DNA of 37,513 bases from NCBI GenBank assembly GCA_001275005.1, contig JWZX01002932.1, positions 1 through 37,513 of the forward strand, in the 5' to 3' direction. The DNA is from Chrysochromulina tobinii (taxonomy: Eukaryota > Haptophyta > Prymnesiales > Chrysochromulinaceae). A program made the translations under genes and the position numbers. This document shows positions 10,279 through 18,626 of this stretch, one piece after another. Every line of letters starts with the position of its first letter. Position 1 is the first letter of the stretch. The notes beneath the pieces were generated by a model that was given only the letters and a program-made list of their open reading frames with translations, did not search any database and was not told where the DNA came from.

Positions 10279-10736
10279 ATGGGCTGCGGCGCCTCCCATG
10301 AAGGACGACTTTCGCAATCGTTCCCCCCGATCCGGAGAGCGTCAAATCATTCAAAAGTAGTAGGGCCCCAAGTAGGGGAACCTCATCGTGCCGCCACTGG
10401 AATCCTCGTGGTAGAGTACGAGTTCAGCGAGGAGGATTGGGAGGATTTGACAGTTTACGAGGCCGGTGCGTCAGGCCCCTCTGCATTCGAGGCCGTACCC
10501 ACATGCATCTCATCTGTTGCACTGTCCCCCTCTCTCGCACAGGTATGGCCAGGGCTCGAGCAGCGGAAAATGCAAGGCAGCTAGGAGCGCTGAAATCAGC
10601 GCTGAAGTCGCCATCGTATGAGCTCACCAGCCATGCACACCGTTCGATTGAGCTCTCTATGACCGCATCTGGGACGGACAGCAGACCAGTGCTCTTAAAA
10701 CTATTGGCGACCAAGGGGCGCGCGACCAAGAGGTAG
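10279..10736 (+). CDS. Small MGCGAS protein, predicted N-acylated
   Basis: Two exons (10279-10465 and 10543-10736), 126 residues. The N-terminus MGCGASHEG is a textbook dual-acylation signal: Gly2 for N-myristoylation and Cys3 for palmitoylation, implying attachment to the plasma or flagellar membrane. An acidic stretch follows (EYEFSEEDWEDLTVYEAG), then a basic helical C-terminus ending TKGRATKR. I recognise no enzymatic domain. The intron join (EA-G to MARARAAEN) keeps the frame in phase 1. It lies 293 bp from the divergent DUF5695-like gene. Confidence 0.65.
10466..10542 (+). other. Intron of the MGCGAS gene (77 nt)
   Basis: Strong donor GTGCGT and acceptor CTCTCTCGCACAG. The 3' part (about 10501-10542) loosely resembles the introner module: an ACATGCATCTCAT start and a pyrimidine tract, but a different middle. 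Confidence 0.7.
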
Positions 10737-11068
10737 CGACCAAGGCGCGCGTAGGGGTAGACTTTTCTCGACGGGGCTTTGCGGCTATCACTTGTACACT
10801 CAACATTGCATCTTTAACTCACACTGTACACCTTAGAGTATTCGTATTCTACTAGAGTTGTTGTAACGCATGCTAAGCATCTTGACCCGATCTACTCACT
10901 CTGCGAGCGTACACATCTGCCGCCGAACATCATACTATTATACGGCCCGGAGCCGTCCACTGCGCGGCACTGCACGCAGAGGGTTCTCAGCTCTCTGTCT
11001 GCACCGGAGCAATTGTGAGCCGCGCACTTCCATATTAGGGATGTGCCCTCTCAACAAGCCCGCGCACG
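10737..11068. other. Convergent 3' spacer
   Basis: Between the stop of the MGCGAS gene (+) and the stop of the next minus-strand gene. It is lower in GC than its neighbours and presumably holds both 3' UTRs. I see no repeat or RNA gene. Confidence 0.5.
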
Positions 11069-11719
11069 TTACGGAGTGCGCATACCAGGCGGGTGCCAGG
11101 CTGGGAGGCTGGTCGGCAAGCTGAATGATATCTGCCGGTTGCTCCGCGACGGCCTCCTCTCTGCATCGCAGTAGAGCTTGAAGGCGCTGATGCCAGTCTG
11201 TCCAGGCTGGCGTGCCAAGGCGCGAATGTCGTCGAGGACGTCGGCTGGCGCGTCGCGCTCGAGCGAGCTGCGTAGGCGCTCGCGAGCGGTCCAGGAGATC
11301 TCCGGCCCGTGGCTTGCATAGTAGCCGAGCAAGTGCGGTGTGTGTTCAGTCACGGTGAAGGATTCGTCCTCGTCGTCTCGTGACGCAGCGAGAAGATTCT
11401 GGATGGAGACGGAGTGCCGACCGGTGCTGTTCCTGTATAGCACCACGTCTGCCATTGCCCGCTGCTCCACAAGGCTGGCAGCGGTCGACTGCTGAGCTAT
11501 TCTCGCACCTGCCGAAAAGCCACCCATGCTTGGCGTGCGAGAAAGCGATACGGATGATGCGAGCCCTGCGCTCTGCGCGCGAGCCAAGGGCTGCTGCGAG
11601 CCGTTCAGCCTCATCACCGGCTCGTCGAAGACGTGGGCGTCATCGACGAGCATAGACCCTCGTTGGTGGAGCCGTTTCCCTTCACGGTTCGTGGGGTTTG
11701 AACACTCTCGAACCGCCAT
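11069..11719 (-). CDS. Hypothetical protein, Ser/Ala-rich
   Basis: 216 residues from the ATG at 11719 (MAVRECSNPTNREG). An upstream in-frame ATG at 11785 exists but nearly touches the divergent gene. I recognise no domain. Visible segments are LVDDAHVFDEPVMRLNGS, a Ser-rich phosphorylation-prone middle (SSVSLSRTPSMGG) and a helical acidic part (LERDAPADVLDDIRALARQ). The last 30 residues are basic and proline-containing and may be intron read-through. It is divergent with the PAN/WW gene. Confidence 0.5.
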   Translation of the reverse strand: MAVRECSNPTNREGKRLHQRGSMLVDDAHVFDEPVMRLNGSQQPLARAQSAGLASSVSLSRTPSMGGFSAGARIAQQSTAASLVEQRAMADVVLYRNSTGRHSVSIQNLLAASRDDEDESFTVTEHTPHLLGYYASHGPEISWTARERLRSSLERDAPADVLDDIRALARQPGQTGISAFKLYCDAERRPSRSNRQISFSLPTSLPAWHPPGMRTP

Positions 11720-11810
11720 AATGGCGCTTTGAAGCGGCTTGGGCCCGCAGTTAGTTTCGTAGCTTCTGCATGAAACTTTGACCATATTTGGGGTGACTTT
11801 CCTTTTTTTG

Positions 11811-13307
11811 ATGGCGCCCTTCGCCGTCAGAGCCTATGGAGATGGTGATTCGACGCTGCTGAACCGCTATTTGCGATTTGACAAATTCGATGTCGACGCT
11901 GGTGCAGACTACGGCGTGCGCGACCTCGATTCACCGGGCAGGCTCGAGAGCAGCATGCCGTACACATTCGAGCCACCCACGCCATGCCTGACGGAGTGCT
12001 TTGCAGACCCGCACTGCCATGGCTTCGTCACATTTCATGGCCAATGTTACTTCCGCGGCGGGCCGACCCAGACCGCCGACCACCTGCTCAGCGCCAAAAG
12101 GCTTGCAGAGCAGAGCAAGCTCTACGTCCTAGTTGGCAAGCACAATGAGCTGCCATCACCGCCACCCTCACCCCTGCCGCCGCGGCCGCTGTCGCCTCCC
12201 ACCTCGCCTCGGCCACCGCCATCGCCTCAGCCACCGCCGTCGCCTCGGCCACCGCCATTGCCGCCGTCGTCGCTGCGATCGCTGGAGATCGACGAGCTCC
12301 TCGAGGGGATGAAATCGCACATGCGTGCTGTGCTGCTCGTGCTTCTCGGGATCATGCTCCTGCTCATCTCCTACACGTTCGCCCTCGAGGACGAGGCGAG
12401 GCAGACCTTGAAGCGACACGCCAAAAGCCTTCTCCTCGGCAACGAGGCGAGGCGGTCCTCCTTGAAGCATCATGTCGAACTTGATCGCTCCAAATACTTG
12501 AGCGCGCCGAGCCAAGAGTCAATTGAGGCTACGCTGACTCTCGACCATCCGAATAGCGAGCACTCCGAGTCCAAACACCAGCCGGAGGATGGAAAGCACC
12601 ACATGAGAGCGCGGTCCTCCGAGAATCGCTCAGAGACTCGGAGTGAGGCGGTGCCAGCCCCCGAGGAGGCGGCGCAGGGACGTATCGCGCCGCCGGCGAC
12701 GCCGCCGCCCGCGCCGCCGCCACCGCCGCTCCTGCCAGGCTGGCCCGTGCCTCCGGGATGGTCTGCGGCGCTGGACTCTGCGTCAGGGCAGACAATCTTC
12801 GTACACGCTCGTGCACGTAGTACGTCTGCCCCCTCTCATAAAGCCGTACTGATCACACCGGAGAATGTGCATGCACTGCCGCCGCCGCCGAGGGCTGACG
12901 GTGGCAACATCATTATGGGGTCTCCCTTGATCCAAAGGCTACCTGCCTCACCTGCCACCAGGCCTGACCAACTGCCGTCACAGGTTAAACAGTCTCCTCA
13001 GCCTCAACCACTGCTCTCGGACTTTGAGAGAAGCGTGTACCGTGTCGGCGGCGCCGAGGCGTTCGCCGATGAGGTCGCCAGCACGGCGCGGGAGTGGCAG
13101 GCAACGGGACGGTTGACACCCGCGGTCATCTCAGAGACGGGACGGGTGGCTGGCGACAACACCGCCTCTGAGAAGATCCCAGCGAGCCCCCTACCTGCCT
13201 GCGGCGCTTCAATCTCGACCGACAAACCCGAGGCTCCCGCTTCAGGCCCTTCCGATATTTCGTACGGCGTACTACCGCAAAACACTACAGTACTTGCGCT
13301 TTGTTGA
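11811..13307 (+). CDS. PAN-like / Pro-rich / TM / WW-like membrane protein
   Basis: 498 residues from ATG 11811. Order: a cysteine module (C59, C63, C69, C79 with HCHGFVTFHGQCYFRGG) resembling a PAN/apple domain; a Ser-Pro-rich stalk (about 115-153) of the hydroxyproline-glycoprotein type; one transmembrane helix (about 172-191, AVLLVLLGIMLLLISYTF); a charged juxtamembrane region; and a degenerate WW-like segment (PPGWSAALDSASGQTIFVH, about 318-340). This suggests a surface receptor or adhesion protein with an intracellular Pro-binding module. Oddity: the residues encoded just before the ATG (TIFGVTFLFL, leading into MAPFAVRA) look like the core of a signal peptide, but the frame offers only TTG there. 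An ATG at 11770 is one frame off, so an upstream exon or a frameshift is possible. Confidence 0.75.
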   Translation: MAPFAVRAYGDGDSTLLNRYLRFDKFDVDAGADYGVRDLDSPGRLESSMPYTFEPPTPCLTECFADPHCHGFVTFHGQCYFRGGPTQTADHLLSAKRLAEQSKLYVLVGKHNELPSPPPSPLPPRPLSPPTSPRPPPSPQPPPSPRPPPLPPSSLRSLEIDELLEGMKSHMRAVLLVLLGIMLLLISYTFALEDEARQTLKRHAKSLLLGNEARRSSLKHHVELDRSKYLSAPSQESIEATLTLDHPNSEHSESKHQPEDGKHHMRARSSENRSETRSEAVPAPEEAAQGRIAPPATPPPAPPPPPLLPGWPVPPGWSAALDSASGQTIFVHARARSTSAPSHKAVLITPENVHALPPPPRADGGNIIMGSPLIQRLPASPATRPDQLPSQVKQSPQPQPLLSDFERSVYRVGGAEAFADEVASTAREWQATGRLTPAVISETGRVAGDNTASEKIPASPLPACGASISTDKPEAPASGPSDISYGVLPQNTTVLALC

Positions 13308-13375
13308 GGTTTGAAGGGTTGAGTTATTCCATTAAAGGTCTGAGTTGGTGCTGGTTGGATTTCGCGATCAATACG

Positions 13376-13409
13376 CGATCATTCCCCCGGCGCCCCGGGG
13401 GGGTGATCG
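13376..13409 (+). other. Strong stem-loop after the PAN/WW gene
   Basis: Arms 13376-13390 and 13395-13409 pair over 15 positions (two as G-U in RNA) around a 4-nt CGCC loop, with a C5/G5 core. It starts 69 nt past the stop codon, so it may lie in the 3' UTR. Function unknown. Confidence 0.6.
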
Positions 13410-13877
13410 TACCGAAGAGAACGTATGTACGTGTGTAATACGTGTGGAAAGCCCAAACCAGAGATCATGAGAAAGGGCCAAGGCTGCGAAGCAGCGTCTA
13501 AGCAGCGTCACCGTCTACTCTCACTCTCAGACTCCGCAACTCCGTCTCCTTACCGTCTCCCGCCTCGACCCATGGACTCTCCAAGAGGCAAGAGCGCAGA
13601 AGGTCGCGACGGTCGTGTGCAGAGGGCAACTACAAGGTGCACGAGGTAAGGTGGTAGGTGAAGGGTCCCCGCTTCAAATTCACGAGACACAACCGAACAA
13701 TTAAAAAAGAAAAACCGAACACAGCCCTCCAAATACGTCCCCCAAAGCGATGGTCAAAAGATGCACGGGGTACCGGTACGCACGGCGTGCTGAAAGACAA
13801 CAAAGTTTTATTCATAATGTTTCACCGAACAAACTCACAACACACGGTTGTCGCGTCTGTCGGGGGACCGCGAAGAA

Positions 13878-13911
13878 ACTGACTGACTGACGACACTGAC
13901 TGACTGACGAC
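13878..13911. repeat. 17-bp tandem repeat, two units
   Basis: Two perfect copies of ACTGACTGACTGACGAC, each itself built of ACTG steps. A simple repeat in the 5' region of the SEC14 gene. Confidence 0.8.
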
Positions 13912-14079
13912 ACTTATTACTGACTGGCGTCTGTCGTGTTAACGTTCACGCACAGGGAACCACAACCGCGCACCTGGGATCTCTCGCCTGGCAAGTCGAC
14001 GCTGGGGGCATTGCCAGGCCCCAGCTCTGTGGGTGGGAAAAAGGAGGGAGCCGAACCTGTCGTGGACAAAAGGGGCCCT

Positions 14080-15636
14080 ATGTCATCGCTGAGGCGTCCC
14101 ACTCCGACCGAGGCGGCAGTGGTGCGCTGGCTGAGGGCGCTGCCACGACCCCCAGCGGAAGTGTACCTGCAGGAGGCACGCGTCGCGATTGAGGCGGCAG
14201 TCGAGCAAGTGCTCATCGACAGGCCGGCCGATCCTTTAACCGCCATCGCGGACCACCTTCGGGCTTATCGGCCACAGGCGTTGACTGAGCTGCGGGCTGA
14301 GATGCCCCACATGGAGCACAGTCCGAGCATCTCCTCTCGCATGCTGCTGCCGCCGCTGCTCTTGCACGACGGCAGCTCCATCAAGGGCAGCCTCATCGAG
14401 GGCACAATTCTGGCTCAGATTGTCAAAGCGGAGACGAAGGACGCTACACCATCTAAGGAGCCGGTTGTTGAGCCCGCTCGTGCCTCAGTTCAGGTAGCCG
14501 CGGCACAGGTCAAGGCGGAAGGGCGCGAACGCGTCGTATCGGCCGTCGATGCACAGGTCGAGGCTCATGGGCGCGAGCGCATCGCGGATTTGATCGCCCA
14601 ACATGCGGACGAGCTTGCGACGCTGCGCTCGCGGGTGTGCGAGGAGGAGCATTACGATGCGGCACGGCACGACGATCTTTTCCTCTTGCGCTTCGTGCTG
14701 AGCCACCTCCCGTGCAGTCTCCCACTGGGGAGCACAGGGAGGCAGGCAGGCAGGCAGGCGGCCGTCAAGGCTGTGAAGTCGACCATTGCGTGGCGAGCGC
14801 GACACGGCTTGGATGAGCCGGGCTTGCTGTGCGGCGGACCAGATGCTCTAGTGTTTGGACCTGTGGCCAAGTTTTACGCCTCGATGACGGTGCGCGACGC
14901 CGTCTCGTACTACGTGCCCGATGCGGATCGAGGTGCCGTTCTCGTCGCCGTGCCGGGGTTGCTCGACTTCCACCAGATGGTCGCCACCCTCAGTGAAGAA
15001 GAGCAGGTGATGGCATCATCTGATGACCCCATGCTGGCCCTTGAGTGCTCATGAGGGCATCGTATGACCCTTGATTGCAGGCCCAAGCGCATCGATTAGC
15101 CGTTGAGTGGCTCCATCGCCAGTGCGATGAGGTCACGCGGCGCACTGGCTACCTGACCAAGTATGTGCGCCTCATCGACCTGCACGGCATGTCGCTCCGC
15201 GGCATCAACCGCCGATTCCAGCGGCGTGACGCCGAGAATACGAAAGCAATCGAGGACTTCTATCCTCAGCTCCTCGGTGCTGTCTTCATCTGCCACGCGC
15301 CACGCTGGCTACAAGGGGTTTGGCGCGGCCTGCGCACTATGATGTCCGCGCGCGTGCTCGAAAAGGTGATCGCCGCGGATTGCCGCGGATTGCCGCGGAT
15401 TGCCACTGATCGCGCGGCCTCCTGGCTCACTCAAAAGATCACTGATTGCACTCCAGGTCGACTTCCTTGAGCCACGGACCAACGCTAAGGAGCGTCAGAA
15501 GCTGATGCGCTGGATCACGATCGAGAACTTGCCGCGCTGCTTCGGCGGCACCAGCGACACTTGGCCCCCGCCCAACACTCGATTCGCACCGGTGTCGTGT
15601 GGTGATGGTGTCGCGGAGGTCAGAACCCGTCTGTGA
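14080..15636 (+). CDS. DPY30-like plus SEC14/CRAL-TRIO lipid-binding protein
   Basis: Three exons (14080-15006, 15081-15365, 15457-15636), 463 residues. Residues about 27-64 (YLQEARVAIEAAVEQVL then RPADPLTAIADHLRAY) look like a DPY30/RIIa dimerisation motif, whose hallmark is the RPxDP step followed by a short helix. After a helical linker comes a CRAL-TRIO N-like segment (DDLFLLRFVL... STIAWRARHGLDEP) and the SEC14 lobe: KYVRLIDLHGMSL, AIEDFYPQLLGAVFICHAPR, then FLEPRTNAKERQKLM and IENLPRCFGG, which form the usual hydrophobic-ligand gate and end. It is likely to bind or transfer phosphoinositides or other lipids, and the DPY30-like end suggests docking to an AKAP-type or axonemal partner. 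A CAGG tetranucleotide run (14741-14757) sits in the coding sequence. The start is the first in-frame ATG. Confidence 0.85.
15007..15080 (+). other. Intron 1 of the SEC14 gene (74 nt)
   Basis: GTGATGG donor after EEEQ and TTGATTGCAG acceptor before AQAHRLAVEW; phase 0. It contains CTGATGACC and TTGATTGC units of the second intron type. Confidence 0.85.
15366..15456 (+). other. Intron 2 of the SEC14 gene (91 nt)
   Basis: GTGATCG donor after VLEK and CACTCCAG acceptor before VDFLEPRT; phase 0. It contains three GCGGATTGCC tandem units and ACTGATTGC near the 3' end. Confidence 0.85.
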
Positions 15637-15689
15637 TCAGTGATCTGATCTACGTCTATCGAGCGGTACCGTTAAATCTGTTGAACGAA

Positions 15690-17328
15690 CTAGACTAAAT
15701 CTTTACAGTTGCTCCTGTTGCCGCCCTTGCTGATGCAAAACGCGTTCGTCGCCTTCCTCCACCACGCCGCCCTCGCCATGTTCGGTGACCTGCGTGGAGC
15801 CTGTAGGCGATCGAACGTAATGTGGCCTGAGTGGCTTGGCCGCCCCAGCTCAGCGCGAGTGCGCAAGCTGCGGAGCCCACTGCGGAGCACGGCTCCGAGT
15901 GGTCCGAGTACCCTGCCTCCACGCTCGTGCACCACCTCACCGATGAGGCGCCCAAAGTTGCCCCCACTCGGCGCGAAGAAGCGCGCTTCGGACATGAACG
16001 CGAAGTCGCAATCGACGCCAAGCTGTCCAGAGCCTGCCGGACTGATCCAGCGCACGTGAAGTGATGAGCCGCTGCGCGACTTCGCCGACTCGATCCAGCG
16101 GCGCAAGTGCGAGATGTACCTATATGGCGGCGGTGTGGCAATCAGCATGCAAACAGCATGCAATCAGCATGCAATCAGAGGCCATCAGAGTAGCGGGATG
16201 TACTTGAGACTGCGCCCCATCGCGCCATGCCCGAATCCAGTCTCGTTGTCATTGTTTGAGAACTTGCGCCCGTCGTCGAGCAGCGTATTGACCTTGGCCA
16301 CGATCACAAGGCCAGTGGCACCTTTGGGGAGCTCGTTGAGCAGCCCGTAGTAATAGCTCTCAGGTCGCACGTACCTGCCATATATCCGTTCCATAGATGG
16401 CCATTAGTCGCCATCTACAGTCGCAATCAGTCACAATCAGTGGTAATAGTTCTCGGGCCGTGCGTACCGGTCGCACACGGACGCGCTGCCGACCTCCTCG
16501 TGGATCGTCCATGGGGCCCCTGTCGCCTGGGCGCCCGCGCCACAACTCGTCGGCGCTCCGATTGCACACGCCGTTGCCGAAGACTTCGCCGAGGCGCACG
16601 TGCACTACGCACTCGTTTCGCGCGGGCTTCACGAACGGGCACGTATGCGGCCCTTGGAGCGCAGAGCTGCGCGGCACGGGCCGCATGCCCCGGTAGCGCA
16701 TCGCATCCGCCGATCGCGTCAGAGCTTTCATGTCGTACACTTTCTCGGCGAAGCGCGTGTAGTAGTCGCCAATTGAGCCCGGCCACTGCTTTCGCACATT
16801 CGCCGGATCGAGTCCAGCACAATGGAAAGCGTCGACACGCTCGCCGAAGCAGCCGATTATGTCCGCGAGCCGGTACTGCCCAATCATCCCGGTCGCGTTC
16901 AGCCACCACCGTGGGAAGTCGATCGCTGTGCGCGAGCACGCTTTGGGCTCCAACGCATGGAGTGGATCGGATGGCAACACCTTAATGACCAGTGCTCGAT
17001 CTTTGAGGATGCAATTCCCCTCCTCATCGATGCTGAACGAGAGGCAGTCTCGGCGGGCTGCACACGCGGCCCGGCAGCTCGAATAGGTGTAGGGGGCAAC
17101 GTAGTGCTGCAGTGGGCATGGCATACTGTTGATGCACCTTGCCTCAGGTGAGGTTATCGCCTCTGCCTGACACTCGAACTCGTCGAACTCGTCGGCAGGT
17201 GTGTGGCGAGTTGAACCGTTGATGGTGGAAGCCAAGGTGGAGGCGGCAAGGCCGATGAACAAGGCGAAGGCGGAGTAGCAGGCGGCGCGCGCGATGTTAC
17301 GTGGCAGCTTGACAAAGCCATCCTGCAT
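15690..17328 (-). CDS. Type II PAN-domain glycosyltransferase-like protein
   Basis: At least three exons on the minus strand; the last two are 16374-16204 and 16119-15690. The N-terminus is a signal anchor (about 14-34), followed by a six-cysteine PAN/apple-like module (about 65-112, CRAACAARRDCLSFSIDEE). The catalytic part has ECVVHVRLGEV (about 237-248), RYVRPESYYYGLLNELPKG, LVIVAKVNTLLDDGRKF, and DFAFMSEARFFAPSGGNF. This order resembles O-fucosyltransferase-like Golgi enzymes, in which the HVRLG-type motif and a late Asp/Ser-Gly-Gly segment contact the sugar nucleotide; the assignment is by pattern only. The frame does not run cleanly through 16470-16545. Either a 1-nt shift occurs there before the intron 16375-16467, or a longer intron 16375-16543 is used (461 residues). 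The start is ATG 17328. Confidence 0.7.
16120..16203 (-). other. Glycosyltransferase-like gene: intron before the last exon (84 nt)
   Basis: The donor begins GTACATCCCGC and the downstream exon begins GTACATCTCGC: an 11-bp duplication of the exon edge with one mismatch. Removal joins GRSL-K to YISHLRRW, phase 2. The interior repeats CTGATTGCATG-type units three to four times. Confidence 0.85.
16375..16467 (-). other. Glycosyltransferase-like gene: first intron, begins with a copy of the next exon
   Basis: The 27 bp at the intron start (16467-16441, reading RYARPENYY in one frame) closely match the first 27 bp of the next exon (16374-16348, RYVRPESYY). TGATTGTGACTGATTGC units follow, and the acceptor is TATGGCAG. 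The duplication supports this intron, but the exon upstream is in a different frame, so the exact donor is uncertain. Confidence 0.6.
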
Positions 17329-17516
17329 TTTCTTCTCCCCGCGAGATTCTTGCTAAAAAAGGACATGAATTGAAACTGCCCCACGGAACCCTTCGCCACC
17401 AAAACGTCTAAAAACCTAGCCTTCTCTTGACTTGTCCTTGGCTCACTTGGCGACAGACTTGTGAGACCCGACCACATGGCGTGCAGAACCGTACAGTACA
17501 GTAAGTGCAACGTTCA

Positions 17517-18626
17517 ATGATTTTACCACCACGCCATTCGCAAGTGCTGCTCGCAATGGCCTCCGTGCTTCGCCGCCCGGCGCCGCTCGCATGTCAACCT
17601 CCGGTCGAGGAGGTGCTGCCTGGACAGATCACACTGGCAGAAAGTTCGGTAGGCCTTTATGAGGTATTGCGTTGTGTTCCTGAGGTAGCCAAAGGGCCTG
17701 CAACGCAGCGGGTCATCGTCCTCACGGGTAACCCGGGCCTCGCGGGCTTCTACGCCGATTTTGCCAGCGTGCTGTCTTCGGAGCTGCGTGCTGAGGTCGT
17801 GGTGCTCGGGCTTGCTGGCCACGTGTCGTGGTCTCTGCTAAGCGCCGCAGCCAGCCCATCGCAGCTTCGGCACCGCCCGCCGCACGGGCTCGACGACCAA
17901 GTCGCTCATTTAACTGAGGTTGTGGCGCCGCACTTGCAAGCGGCCGAGGAAGAGCGTCAGCCCGTGACGCTCATTGGCCACTCCATCGGTGCGTGGCTCG
18001 CGTTTCGTGTGTCCCAGCAGCTGGGATTGGCGCGCAATGGCGCATCGGCTGCGCCGCTCGTGCTGTTCCTGATGCCGTTCCTCGAAGAGAATATGAGCGA
18101 TCCGGCGTATGCCAGCAAGAGCCGCGCGCTCCGGCGCTTCCCGTTCGTCATTCCGCTCATCAGCCGCGTGGCGCCGCTCCTGCGGAGCGTCGTGCCGTCA
18201 CGCGTGCGTCGCTGGCTCCTGAGCTCACAAGTGGGGGGCATGGAGCGCGAGTACGTGCGCCTCGTCGAGGAGGGCATGCTGCATCGCGGCTGCATCGAGA
18301 ACTATCTTTTCCTGGCGAGGACAGAGATGTTCTCACACCAAGCGACGTTTGCGACGGAGGCGTTGCGTCCACTCGCAACAATAGGTAGGCTCGCCGCCCT
18401 GTACGTGAGTAGTGGGGACGAGTGGGCGCCGCTGGCCATGGAGCGCCGGCTGGCCACCGAGGCGGCGGTGCCCACGACTGTCGTGAGCCGCGACGAGGTG
18501 AGCCATGCCTTCTCGTGCAGATCACGCGAGACCAATGTGGTGGCGCAATGGGTCGTGGAGCGGGTCAACGAGGCATTTCCATTTGCCGACGCCGTTGCTC
18601 GGAGTCGGACGAGGAAGCTCCCTTAA
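17517..18626 (+). CDS. LDAH: Lipid droplet-associated hydrolase (LDAH/C2orf43-like)
   Basis: 369 residues from ATG 17517; the Met at 17556 (MASVLRRPAPL) is an equally good start. This alpha/beta hydrolase has VIVLTGNPGLAGFYADF (about 66-82), the oxyanion-loop signature of the LDAH/DUF2305 family; VTLIGHSIGAW (about 151-161) with the nucleophile Ser157; YVSSGDEWAP with a candidate acid; and EVSHAF with the catalytic His. A hydrophobic pair of segments (FPFVIPLISRVAPLL) follows the nucleophile, as in the family's droplet-associated insertion. Family members sit on lipid droplets and are proposed ester hydrolases; the physiological substrate is debated. No intron. The gene is divergent from the glycosyltransferase-like gene, 188 bp away. 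Confidence 0.88.
   Translation: MILPPRHSQVLLAMASVLRRPAPLACQPPVEEVLPGQITLAESSVGLYEVLRCVPEVAKGPATQRVIVLTGNPGLAGFYADFASVLSSELRAEVVVLGLAGHVSWSLLSAAASPSQLRHRPPHGLDDQVAHLTEVVAPHLQAAEEERQPVTLIGHSIGAWLAFRVSQQLGLARNGASAAPLVLFLMPFLEENMSDPAYASKSRALRRFPFVIPLISRVAPLLRSVVPSRVRRWLLSSQVGGMEREYVRLVEEGMLHRGCIENYLFLARTEMFSHQATFATEALRPLATIGRLAALYVSSGDEWAPLAMERRLATEAAVPTTVVSRDEVSHAFSCRSRETNVVAQWVVERVNEAFPFADAVARSRTRKLP

Larger units (their letters stand above)
13308..14079. other. Spacer with hairpin and tandem repeat
   Basis: 3' region of the PAN/WW gene and 5' region of the SEC14 gene. It holds the hairpin at 13376-13409, a 14-bp GGTACCGGTACGCA word at 13769-13782 that recurs at 24924-24937, and two 17-bp tandem units at 13878-13911. 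Open frames here are not convincing. Confidence 0.5.
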
